The notes under the pieces are model-generated. The model was not told the DNA's origin and did no database searches. It saw nothing but the letters and a program-made list of their open reading frames with translations. DNA of 26,725 nt from positions 1 to 26,725 of the forward strand of contig CALUZL010000143.1 in assembly GCA_944325295.1 (NCBI GenBank). Direction: 5' to 3'. This document shows positions 8,182 to 14,602 of the stretch, one piece after another. The stretch's first letter is position 1; each line of letters starts with the position of its first letter. The translations under genes and the position numbers were made by a program. The DNA is from an uncultured Erysipelotrichaceae bacterium. GTDB taxonomy: Bacteria > Bacillota_I > Bacilli_A > Erysipelotrichales > Erysipelotrichaceae.

Positions 8182-8924
8182 TATCTAACCCTTCCCATGT
8201 ACACATCTGTCAGTGCGTTGTTGTGAAGATCGGCTCCTTTGAGGTTTGCCGACAATAGTACCGGAGCTTCAAGTCCTCTTTCCTTAAAACAGTTATAGAC
8301 TTCAGCCGTAAGCATCTGGGCCAAGACATTGGCAACAGTCGATGATGTCTGGGCGACCCTGAGATCGTCGACTTTGATGGCGATATCGGAGCGCGTGCTG
8401 CCCATATCGAGATACATGTCAGCGATATCCAAAAGTTTTTCACCCTGATCACCTGTCGCTTTGACGTCATAGCTCTTCTTGTTGACGACGGCGATGACCT
8501 TTTGGCCATTGGCTTTATAGCGTTTGGCAAGTTCAAGCGTAAACAGTTCGCTTGCATCTTTAGAGACGACGATGAGCATATCCCGATCGTCGAGTTTGTA
8601 GTGAGCGAGCATCTTATCGATATAAGAGGGATCGTTTGCGATCGAACCGTCGCTTATGATCGCATGGGGCGCTTCACCTTCAAGATCTAAGATCGAAACA
8701 CTCATGCCATGGTATGGAGCCATGCCCCCTGCTCTGAAATTGAGTTCATTGACGAATTCATTTGCGTGATTAAATCCGAAAAGCTGTACGACACCATTAT
8801 TGGTCATCGTATCGCAGATCATTTCCGCAGCCTCTTTGATTTTGTCGCTTTGATCGTCATAGACGTTTTCGATCTGCTCTTTTAGAATATCGAGATACAG
8901 CTTTTTGATGTCGACTTTTTCCAT
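8181..8924 (-). CDS. Probable alternative internal product: stand-alone SIS paralog C
   Basis: In-frame internal start within the fusion gene. The ATG at 8924 (MEKVDIKKLY) is preceded by AAAAGGAGA with a 6-nt spacer, better than many genuine starts here. The product would be 247 aa, matching paralogs A (239) and B (242), and the paralogs begin with equivalent helices. This suggests either that two genes became fused in frame while the second kept its start signal, or that both long and short forms are made on purpose. Whether the short form is translated cannot be told from sequence alone. Confidence 0.5.
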   Translation of the reverse strand: MEKVDIKKLYLDILKEQIENVYDDQSDKIKEAAEMICDTMTNNGVVQLFGFNHANEFVNELNFRAGGMAPYHGMSVSILDLEGEAPHAIISDGSIANDPSYIDKMLAHYKLDDRDMLIVVSKDASELFTLELAKRYKANGQKVIAVVNKKSYDVKATGDQGEKLLDIADMYLDMGSTRSDIAIKVDDLRVAQTSSTVANVLAQMLTAEVYNCFKERGLEAPVLLSANLKGADLHNNALTDVYMGRVR

Positions 8925-9392
8925 TTTCTTTCTCCTTTTAAACGGATTGCGAAAGGTCAGTTTTTTATTCTTGTTCAGCTCTTTTTGAAGCTGGATACTT
9001 TCTTTCTTATCGATGTATTTGCGAAGAGCCTTGTTGACCTTCGCTATCTGATAGGTCTCCCTTAAGATCTGGCGGCCGTCTTTTAGACGCAGATAGAGTG
9101 AATAGGGTTTAGCCCGATTGATGTTCCACTCTTCGATGTCGCTAAAGGGGATCGTCTCTTCAACACTGCCGCTATTTGGATCATAGATCGCCAGACGATC
9201 GTCGTAGATGTCTAAAAGGTGATAATCTTTGACCCCAAACTGGACTAAAAGGGAAAGTCCCACTAAGAATAGTCCCAGCAAGATCGAAGCGATGTGGCCG
9301 AAATAGACACACGCACAACCCAATAAAGCTATCAGCAACTGGGGAAAGACAGGCTTATAATTGACAACTACACATTCTTTTTCTTTATCCAT
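8181..9392 (-). CDS. Membrane/PH-like domain fused to degenerate SIS domain (paralog C)
   Basis: A 403-aa two-part protein. Residues 1-155 hold a membrane hairpin (two hydrophobic stretches around 13-31 and 35-50) followed by a beta-rich, PH-like segment (LLDIYDDRLAIYDP, PFSDIEEWNINR, YSLYLRLKDGR) and a basic end, NPFKRRKK. Residues 157-403 are a third SIS paralog, but its phosphosugar motifs are eroded: LFGFNHANE replaces FGTGHSH, VVSKDASE replaces the SNSG motif, and the HPSGKKLY motif is GDQGEKLL. It is therefore more likely a sensor or structural partner than an enzyme. An internal ATG at 8924 has its own strong ribosome site (AAAGGAGA, 6 nt), so a stand-alone SIS protein is probably also made. 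A terminator stands just upstream at 9405-9442. Start ATG at 9392 has GGAGG. Confidence 0.82.
   Translation of the reverse strand: MDKEKECVVVNYKPVFPQLLIALLGCACVYFGHIASILLGLFLVGLSLLVQFGVKDYHLLDIYDDRLAIYDPNSGSVEETIPFSDIEEWNINRAKPYSLYLRLKDGRQILRETYQIAKVNKALRKYIDKKESIQLQKELNKNKKLTFRNPFKRRKKMEKVDIKKLYLDILKEQIENVYDDQSDKIKEAAEMICDTMTNNGVVQLFGFNHANEFVNELNFRAGGMAPYHGMSVSILDLEGEAPHAIISDGSIANDPSYIDKMLAHYKLDDRDMLIVVSKDASELFTLELAKRYKANGQKVIAVVNKKSYDVKATGDQGEKLLDIADMYLDMGSTRSDIAIKVDDLRVAQTSSTVANVLAQMLTAEVYNCFKERGLEAPVLLSANLKGADLHNNALTDVYMGRVR
8931..8940 (-). promoter_or_regulatory. Internal ribosome binding site inside the SIS fusion gene
   Basis: Minus-strand TAAAAGGAGA, 6 nt before the in-frame ATG at 8924. 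The same bases code for the basic linker FKRRKK of the fusion protein. The match to the anti-Shine-Dalgarno is as good as that of ordinary starts in the operon, which is why a second, shorter product is proposed. Confidence 0.55.
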
Positions 9393-9404
9393 AACAACCT
9401 CCGA

Positions 9405-9442
9405 ATAATAAAAGAAACCTAAGGATCGAACGATCCTTAGGT
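9405..9442 (-). terminator. Intra-operon intrinsic terminator after PTS EIIB
   Basis: Inverted repeat with arms 9417-9428 and 9431-9442 (ACCTAAGGATCG and its complement), up to 12 bp with a tiny loop. On the minus strand it is followed by a T-rich tract (TTTCTTTTATTATT). It lies in the 62-bp gap between EIIB and the SIS fusion gene. No clear new promoter fits in the few bases left, so genes downstream (SIS, murQ, nagA and so on) probably depend on read-through; transporter mRNA would then be more abundant than enzyme mRNA. Confidence 0.75.
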
Positions 9443-9454
9443 ATTGATCATCTC

Positions 9455-9940
9455 TTATAGAAGACCTTCTTTTCTCAGACCCTCCATGACATCGACTTCT
9501 TCGTTTGCCGGGGTGATCCGAGATGTGACTTTACCAAAGTGATCACAGAGTTTTTGATAGACCTGAGCATCTTCCTTGGTAGCAGCGATCGTTTTCGTAA
9601 TCATCTTGTATTGGGTTCCCTGTACCGGTGCGGCTGTACCGACGTTGAATTCCTGGATCTCAAGTCCGGATTCGACAAGTGCCAGCGCATCTGTCGGAAA
9701 CTTACATATTACGAACAATGTTTCATCTTCATGAGCTTTGGCGTAATCGATCGTTTCCTGGATCGAGAAGACCTTGACCGGTGTTCCTCTGGCTGCCAGT
9801 GGCAGTGCCATCTTCTGGATACGATCTTGAGCGACTGCATCATTACAGACGATGATCTCTTTTGCGCCGATATGATTCATCCAAGCCGCTGCAACTTGGC
9901 CATGGATCAAACGGCTGTCAATACGCATGTGTTTAATCAT
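9455..9940 (-). CDS. PTS system mannose/fructose/sorbose family, EIIB component
   Basis: A 161-aa cytosolic phosphotransfer protein. The N-terminal motif RIDSRLIHGQVAAAW contains the phosphorylated His14 of mannose-family EIIB proteins; the rest (IIVCNDAVAQD, FNVGTAAPVQGT) fits the family. It takes phosphate from EIIA and hands it to the sugar bound by EIIC/EIID. Ribosome site GAGGTAAATT before ATG at 9940 is good. Gene order is EIIC-EIID-EIIB, with the matching EIIA in a separate operon about 3.7 kb away (13647-14045). Sugar specificity cannot be read from motifs; murQ and nagA downstream point to an amino sugar such as MurNAc, GlcNAc or GalNAc. Confidence 0.95.
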   Translation of the reverse strand: MIKHMRIDSRLIHGQVAAAWMNHIGAKEIIVCNDAVAQDRIQKMALPLAARGTPVKVFSIQETIDYAKAHEDETLFVICKFPTDALALVESGLEIQEFNVGTAAPVQGTQYKMITKTIAATKEDAQVYQKLCDHFGKVTSRITPANEEVDVMEGLRKEGLL

Positions 9941-9984
9941 AATTTACCTCATTTCTATAGATTTAACATTGTAGCTGACTTTTT

Positions 9985-10818
9985 TTATTTAGCCAAGATT
10001 TCGAATGCACCTAAAGCGAATGTGACAATAGCCAAGATGAGGATTGTCTTTAAAGGTGATACACGGAATTTCTTGATCAGTAAGTAGCAACCGGCCGTTA
10101 AAAGGATCGGTAACAGATACGGTAAGATCGCATCTAACATACCTTGGACCTGAATGACGTTTGCAACTTCTTCACCGGCTTCGTTGATGATCGTACCGAT
10201 CTCGATATCATTGATATGTAATGAAGCCAAGATCGATGGTACGAAACCACCGATAACGGTGATACCTAAGATACTGGCTGCGACTTGCAATGTATCGAAT
10301 GTGCTCGTTCCGGCAACGTCGCTGATGACTTCCTCACCCTTACGATAACCATAGTAGAATAAAGGCCAACGTACAACGAAAGTGAGAAGGGTCGGTAAGA
10401 TAGCGACGACGACAGCCAACCAGTTACCTTCTGATGCTAAAGAAGCAGCTAAGATATTTAATGGCGGATTTAAAAGAATAGCTTGGATCGTATCACCGAT
10501 AGCGGCTAAAGGACCCATGAGCGCGATCTTCAAACTGTCGGCGATATCGGTCTGATAAGCCTCTTCCAAAGCGAGGGATGCGCCAAACTGGACAGCACCG
10601 GCCATCGGGTTGGTGTTGTAAAACTGCATGTGTCTTTCGAGGTTGCGGCAGATCTCATCGTTATCGTCGTAGAGTTCTTTGAATGCCGGTACCATTGAGT
10701 AAGCATAACCGGCACCCTGCATCTTTTCATAGTTCCAGCACCACTGTAAGCATGCGTTGTAACGCAGAGCTGATTTACTAAGTGTCTTCTTTGACAGTCT
10801 CTTATTAGTTCTAGCCAT
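9985..10818 (-). CDS. PTS system mannose/fructose/sorbose family, EIID component
   Basis: A 277-aa membrane subunit of a mannose-type permease. Typical EIID features are a cytosolic N-terminal part with NYEKMQGAGYAYSMVPAFKELY and a NTNPMAGAVQFGASLALEE motif, then MGPLAAIGDTI, followed by hydrophobic segments towards the C-terminus (ILPYLLPILLTAGCYLLI and ILAIVTFALGAFEIL). The ATG at 10818 is chosen because AGGAGGTG lies 6-8 nt before it; a GTG at 10827 would sit inside that ribosome site. The gene overlaps the end of EIIC by 8 nt, so the two are coupled. It forms the sugar channel with EIIC. Confidence 0.95.
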   Translation of the reverse strand: MARTNKRLSKKTLSKSALRYNACLQWCWNYEKMQGAGYAYSMVPAFKELYDDNDEICRNLERHMQFYNTNPMAGAVQFGASLALEEAYQTDIADSLKIALMGPLAAIGDTIQAILLNPPLNILAASLASEGNWLAVVVAILPTLLTFVVRWPLFYYGYRKGEEVISDVAGTSTFDTLQVAASILGITVIGGFVPSILASLHINDIEIGTIINEAGEEVANVIQVQGMLDAILPYLLPILLTAGCYLLIKKFRVSPLKTILILAIVTFALGAFEILAK

Positions 10819-11551
10819 TATTAGCACCTCCTACATACTTGTTCATGAACAGGGCACCTAAAGCACAACCTAATACTGCAAGAGCGATCGTGTTTAAGCC
10901 AAGGTAGCCATAGCCTACATAACCGATAAGCATGAATGGCCAGAATTTCTTGATATCCATGTATGACAATAAAAGCGCAAAACCGACTGCCGGTAAAGCG
11001 GCACCGACGACTGCCAGACCATTGGATACCCATTCGATACTGTTGGCGAAGTCAGCAAGTACCTGAACGCTGTCGATCATGAGCATACCCAAGAATACCG
11101 GGATAGCACGTGACAGGATCCATGGAAGTGTACCACACAATGTCCAAGTTTCAAATAAGCCGATCTTATTTTTAGCCAGGGCACTTTCACCTAAGTGTTG
11201 GAATACCGTTGTCGTAGCACGACCCAAGATATCCATCTGCGACATCAAAAGGGCCAATGTGACGGCGATACCAAGACCGACATCATAGCTGCCCGTTCTT
11301 GAGGCAACAACTGTACCAAAGACAGTACCGGCGATGTAGTCAGGTATTGTAGCTCCTCCATAAGTGAAGAAACCTAAGCTCATCAAAAGACAAGCCGAAC
11401 CGATTTGGAATCCCATCTCGACGTTTCCTACCATCAAGCCGGAGATGACGCCGGCCCAAAGGACGTTGTTTATGGAAACACCAGAAAGGGCGATTACCTG
11501 GCCGATACCTACGTACAAACCAAGTACGATTCCTAAAACTAAATTACTCAT
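10811..11551 (-). CDS. PTS system mannose/fructose/sorbose family, EIIC component
   Basis: A 246-aa polytopic membrane protein, first gene of the PTS operon. Landmarks of mannose-family EIIC are present: LWAGVISGLMVGNVEMGFQIG near residues 32-52, GGATIPDYIAGTVFGT, GLGIAVTLALLMSQMDILGR, and a C-terminal cluster of hydrophobic spans. ATG at 11551 is preceded by GCAGGAGGATGAATTAA. Immediately upstream is a promoter with an embedded cre site, so the operon should be repressed by CcpA when preferred sugars are available. A separate terminator (11645-11675) shields it from operon A upstream. Confidence 0.95.
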   Translation of the reverse strand: MSNLVLGIVLGLYVGIGQVIALSGVSINNVLWAGVISGLMVGNVEMGFQIGSACLLMSLGFFTYGGATIPDYIAGTVFGTVVASRTGSYDVGLGIAVTLALLMSQMDILGRATTTVFQHLGESALAKNKIGLFETWTLCGTLPWILSRAIPVFLGMLMIDSVQVLADFANSIEWVSNGLAVVGAALPAVGFALLLSYMDIKKFWPFMLIGYVGYGYLGLNTIALAVLGCALGALFMNKYVGGANNG

Positions 11552-11572
11552 TTAATTCATCCTCCTGCTTCT

Positions 11573-11602
11573 ATGATAATGCAAACGTTTCCAATTGTGC
11601 AA
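11573..11602 (-). promoter_or_regulatory. Candidate promoter of the PTS-murQ operon
   Basis: Minus-strand -10 box TATCAT (11573-11578, five of six consensus bases) and a weak -35 TTGCAC (11597-11602) separated by 18 nt. The cre site fills the spacer. The predicted transcript would begin about 11566, giving a very short leader that starts at the ribosome site; a further upstream promoter cannot be excluded. Confidence 0.45.
11580..11593 (-). promoter_or_regulatory. Catabolite response element (cre, CcpA operator)
   Basis: The 14-mer TGCAAACGTTTCCA (plus strand) fits the cre consensus TGNAANCGNNNNCA exactly and its complement TGGAAACGTTTGCA does too. It lies between the candidate -35 and -10 boxes of the PTS operon, a position at which CcpA binding blocks initiation. 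Recognition is by consensus only. Confidence 0.72.
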
Positions 11603-11644
11603 CCTTTTTCCCAAAGTTTCACATAATTCTCATAAACAAAATCT

Positions 11645-11675
11645 AAAAAAATTACCTAGTATTTCCTAGGTAATT
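11645..11675 (-). terminator. Intrinsic terminator of operon A
   Basis: Perfect 10-bp stem (AATTACCTAG, 11650-11659, with its complement at 11666-11675), 6-nt loop, followed on the minus strand by a run of seven T. It begins 9 bp after the stop codon of the MalY/PatB-type gene and ends transcription of operon A before the PTS promoter. Confidence 0.85.
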
Positions 11676-11684
11676 TAGGTTATC

Positions 11685-12854
11685 TTATATGATTTGATTA
11701 TTCTTTAACCATCTCACTAAACGGTCCAGACCCTCTTTGAGGTTGGCACGCGGTGTGGCACAGTTGACGCGAATGTACTTCTGGTAGCGCTCATCAAAGG
11801 ATACGCCCGGATTGAAGTGGACACCACCCTCTTCCTTGAGACGATCGACAAAATCAAGCGGCAGATCAAAAGCATCTAGGCTTACCCAGGCAAGGTAAGT
11901 AGCGTCAGGGATATGCGTCTTGGCCAAAGGCAGGTTCTCCTTTAAGTAATTCTCCAAATACTTGAAGTTAGCTAAGATGTAGGTGTTGCACTCCTTTAAC
12001 CACTCATCGCCATAGCGGTAAGCCGCTTCAAGAGCCGTGTAACCGAAGATGTTGATCGAAGCGATGCCCACGGCCTTAGCCTCATCCTGAAGCATCTTCA
12101 TGATCTTTTCGTTTTTGCAAAGGATGTAAGATACTTTGATGCCGGCAAGGTTAAACGTCTTTGTCGGTGCACAAAGGACGACGACATTGTCAAGGTACTC
12201 TTCTTTTGTTCCTAAAGCGCTGTGGTGAGTGTGTCCGGGCATGATGAGGTCGCCATGGATCTCATCGGAAATGACATAGACACCGTATTTATAACAGATC
12301 GCCAAAAGGCTTTCGATCTCCTCTTTGCTGAAGAGATGACCGGTAGGATTGTGCGGGTTGCAAAGGATAAAGCACTTGATCTTCGGATCATCTTTAAGCT
12401 TCTTTTCAAAATCTTCAAGATCGACTTTATAGTTTTCATCTTCGTTCACAAAAGATGTCATAACGACTTCTCTTTTAAGCTGTCTTGGCGTATTTACAAG
12501 CGGTGGGTAGCTTGGCATCATGACTAACACCTTGTCATCACTTTCAGTCAAGACGCTCAGCGCCAAATGTAACCCGTGGACGACACCGGTCACAAGAAGG
12601 ATGTCCTTGGCTTCGATGTCGATGGCGTGATGCCTTTTGACAAAGCTTATGATCTCACTGTTTAGATCTTTCATGGCGACGGTATAACCATAGATACCGT
12701 GCTCGGCGCGCTTGACGATCGCCTCCTTGACCTCAGGCACCGTCTTAAAGTCCATATCCGCCACCCAAAGCGGGATGATATCCTTATCACCATACTGATC
12801 CCATTTAGTACAATCCGTACCTTTGCGCATTACGACTTCATCAAAATCAAACAT
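11685..12854 (-). CDS. PLP-dependent aminotransferase/C-S lyase, MalY/PatB type
   Basis: A 389-aa fold-type I PLP enzyme. It begins MFDFDEVVMRKGTDCTKWD and continues with LWVADMDF, the signature opening of MalY/PatB cystathionine beta-lyases. CNPHNPTGH, VISDEIHGDL and APTKTFNLAG (Schiff-base Lys232) supply the PLP site, and the C-terminus has INCATPRANL-like RVNCATPR. Members cleave the C-S bond of cystathionine or related thioethers; some act as regulators. Two ATG codons are possible: the one at 12854 has GAAGGA 6 nt ahead and fits the family start, while the one at 12860 has that site touching it. It overlaps the end of the HAD gene and is the last gene of operon A. A role in the sugar pathway is not obvious. 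Confidence 0.9.
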   Translation of the reverse strand: MFDFDEVVMRKGTDCTKWDQYGDKDIIPLWVADMDFKTVPEVKEAIVKRAEHGIYGYTVAMKDLNSEIISFVKRHHAIDIEAKDILLVTGVVHGLHLALSVLTESDDKVLVMMPSYPPLVNTPRQLKREVVMTSFVNEDENYKVDLEDFEKKLKDDPKIKCFILCNPHNPTGHLFSKEEIESLLAICYKYGVYVISDEIHGDLIMPGHTHHSALGTKEEYLDNVVVLCAPTKTFNLAGIKVSYILCKNEKIMKMLQDEAKAVGIASINIFGYTALEAAYRYGDEWLKECNTYILANFKYLENYLKENLPLAKTHIPDATYLAWVSLDAFDLPLDFVDRLKEEGGVHFNPGVSFDERYQKYIRVNCATPRANLKEGLDRLVRWLKNNQII

Positions 12855-13644
12855 TTTCATTCCTTCTTTCTATTATCGCGATCGCTTCTTTAACACTGCC
12901 TACGACATGATCGCTGTTTCTTTTGACCTCTTCATTTGCCCATTGCACACAAAAACCCAAAGCGGCATGCCTTATCATCTCAAGGTCATTGCCCTCATCA
13001 CCGATACAGGCAAGTTCTTTGGTATCAAGACCGTGTTTCTTCAAAAGATACTCGATGCCATACCACTTGTTAGTCTTGGCACTGACGACCTCAAGACTTT
13101 TGTGATCGGCATGAAAAGCCTTAAAGTCATCGCCATAGTCTTCGTTTATCTTGGCCATGACTTCTAAAGCGAGCTCATCACTTGCACACATCACAAAAAA
13201 CTTGAAGATGACTTCATGATCTTCAAAGAAAGTATCAGGCTTTAAAATATTCAGTTTGCCGAGATCTTTGATCTGCATATGCCTTGCGAAATTACCGTAT
13301 TTGGCCTTGGCATACTCTTGAGGTGTATTGGCATCGATCGTGTAGTCAAGACCTTCAACGCCATCTAAAAAAGCGATCATCCTCAAACCTTCTTCTTTTC
13401 TGATCCCGGATATCAAGACTTCATCTTTACCATCACTGACGACTGACCCGGTCGAGCCGATCATGTATTCCGGATAAAGCCCCTGACGATTGAGCTCCTT
13501 TAAGAAACTGCAAGGACGCCCGCTGGCGACCCAAAAACGACCGCCCTTTTCCACAAAAGCATTCAGGGCAGCGATGTCGTCTTTAGCGATCGTCTTGTGA
13601 TCGCTTCCTAAAAGGGTGCCGTCCAGATCTGAGACAAAGATCAT
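12847..13644 (-). CDS. HAD-superfamily phosphatase, Cof type
   Basis: A 265-aa hydrolase with haloacid dehalogenase motifs: DLDGTLL at residues 6-12 (nucleophile Asp6 and acid Asp8), VASGRP as motif II, a conserved Lys ahead of motif IV (YLLKKHGL region), and IGDEGNDLEMI as motif IV. The cap domain between motifs II and IV is of the Cof/C2 type. Such enzymes dephosphorylate sugar phosphates and similar small molecules. The start ATG follows the EIIA stop by 2 nt without a clear ribosome site, so it is likely coupled to EIIA; this hints at a role in preventing sugar-phosphate stress, which is inference. Confidence 0.9.
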   Translation of the reverse strand: MIFVSDLDGTLLGSDHKTIAKDDIAALNAFVEKGGRFWVASGRPCSFLKELNRQGLYPEYMIGSTGSVVSDGKDEVLISGIRKEEGLRMIAFLDGVEGLDYTIDANTPQEYAKAKYGNFARHMQIKDLGKLNILKPDTFFEDHEVIFKFFVMCASDELALEVMAKINEDYGDDFKAFHADHKSLEVVSAKTNKWYGIEYLLKKHGLDTKELACIGDEGNDLEMIRHAALGFCVQWANEEVKRNSDHVVGSVKEAIAIIERRNENV

Positions 13645-13646
13645 TA

Positions 13647-14045
13647 TTATTGAGCCTGTTCTAAGACCTTCTTGAGGTCAGCTACACCATCTTTACCCGT
13701 ATTTAAAAGGTTGGCTACATCGATGTCACCGAATTCGCGGGAAGTCATGACTTCTAAGACCATCGGCAAGTTCATTCCGGTGATGACCTCGACTTTGTCG
13801 TTTAAGATCCTGGCCATGCAGTTGCAAGGACTGCCAAACAAAAGATCGCAAAAGACAAGGACGCCATCGCCTGTATCGACTCTTTCACAAGCCGCCTTTA
13901 AGACATCGACGAATTCATCGGGGTTGTCTTCCGGTTTAAGACAGACAGCTTCGACCTGTTTTAAATCTTCTCCCAAAAACAGTTTAACTGTTTCAAGCAT
14001 CCCTCTGGCGAGGTCTCCGTGACTTGTAATGATTATACCCTTCAT
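13647..14045 (-). CDS. PTS system mannose family, EIIA component
   Basis: A 132-aa EIIA-Man domain protein. It starts MKGIIITSHGDLARGM, where His9 is the phospho-acceptor from HPr; VLVFCDLLFGSPCN and VITGMNLPMVLEVM are further family motifs. It is encoded alone, not fused to EIIB as in E. coli ManX. Ribosome site GGGAGGAAGAAAAG precedes the ATG. No other EII subunits occur in operon A, so it most likely serves the EIIB/C/D encoded in operon B about 2.1 kb downstream, under a different promoter. Confidence 0.94.
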   Translation of the reverse strand: MKGIIITSHGDLARGMLETVKLFLGEDLKQVEAVCLKPEDNPDEFVDVLKAACERVDTGDGVLVFCDLLFGSPCNCMARILNDKVEVITGMNLPMVLEVMTSREFGDIDVANLLNTGKDGVADLKKVLEQAQ

Positions 14046-14071
14046 CTTTTCTTCCTCCCTAAAGTATAATT

Positions 14072-14602
14072 CTATTTTCCTTCCATCTTTCTCTTTTTGA
14101 AAAACGCCACAAGAAAGATGATACTGAATACCAATACGATAGCGGCCAAGGCATAGTTGAGGATCGCTGTCAAATTGTCAAAATCACTCATCTGCACATT
14201 GACACAAAGCAAGATGCTCATAGCCAAACACAAGATGCTGGCCGTGATGATCCGCGCTTGGCTCAGCGGCTCGACGATCCGATCGATGAGCGATGAATTC
14301 TCCGGTTTTTTAAAGCCGCTTATGACCTTGAGACTGGGAACGAAATTCTTATAAAACATGAAAGTCATCCCGACATAGATAAAAATGCCAAGACCGATAC
14401 CCAGCCAAAACTGGTTCAAGACGCTTGTGACGATAAAACCGATGATGATCGCTAAAGGCAGACGTGATTGATAGATCGTATACTTCTTGTATTCATCATC
14501 GTCGTTGATCCAATAGCCTTTTTTGTCAAAAATATTGTAGAAGACATAGCGTCCCCTTTCATCTGTGTAGACATGCAAACCTACTAATCTTCCTTTTTTC
14601 AT
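14072..14602 (-). CDS. Four-span membrane protein of unknown function
   Basis: 176 aa, no family recognised. The first ~48 residues are polar and contain an unusual DERGRYVFYNIFDKKGYWINDD stretch resembling a small cytosolic beta domain. They are followed by two closely spaced membrane spans (about 50-84), a basic loop with KPENSSLIDRIVEPLSQ, and two more spans (about 117-135 and 148-168) ending in KKRKMEGK. Start ATG overlaps the stop of the ceramidase-like gene (ATGA). The PTS EIIA gene follows after 26 nt. It could be a membrane partner for its neighbours; no direct evidence. Confidence 0.7.
   Translation of the reverse strand: MKKGRLVGLHVYTDERGRYVFYNIFDKKGYWINDDDEYKKYTIYQSRLPLAIIIGFIVTSVLNQFWLGIGLGIFIYVGMTFMFYKNFVPSLKVISGFKKPENSSLIDRIVEPLSQARIITASILCLAMSILLCVNVQMSDFDNLTAILNYALAAIVLVFSIIFLVAFFKKRKMEGK

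Noticed and set aside
11685..12854. The MalY/PatB-like gene as part of the PTS-murQ operon
   Set aside because: A strong terminator and the cre promoter separate them, so it belongs to the upstream operon.
12823..13167. A 114-codon plus-strand frame antisense to the HAD gene
   Set aside because: Shadow of the HAD phosphatase codons; no initiation signal.
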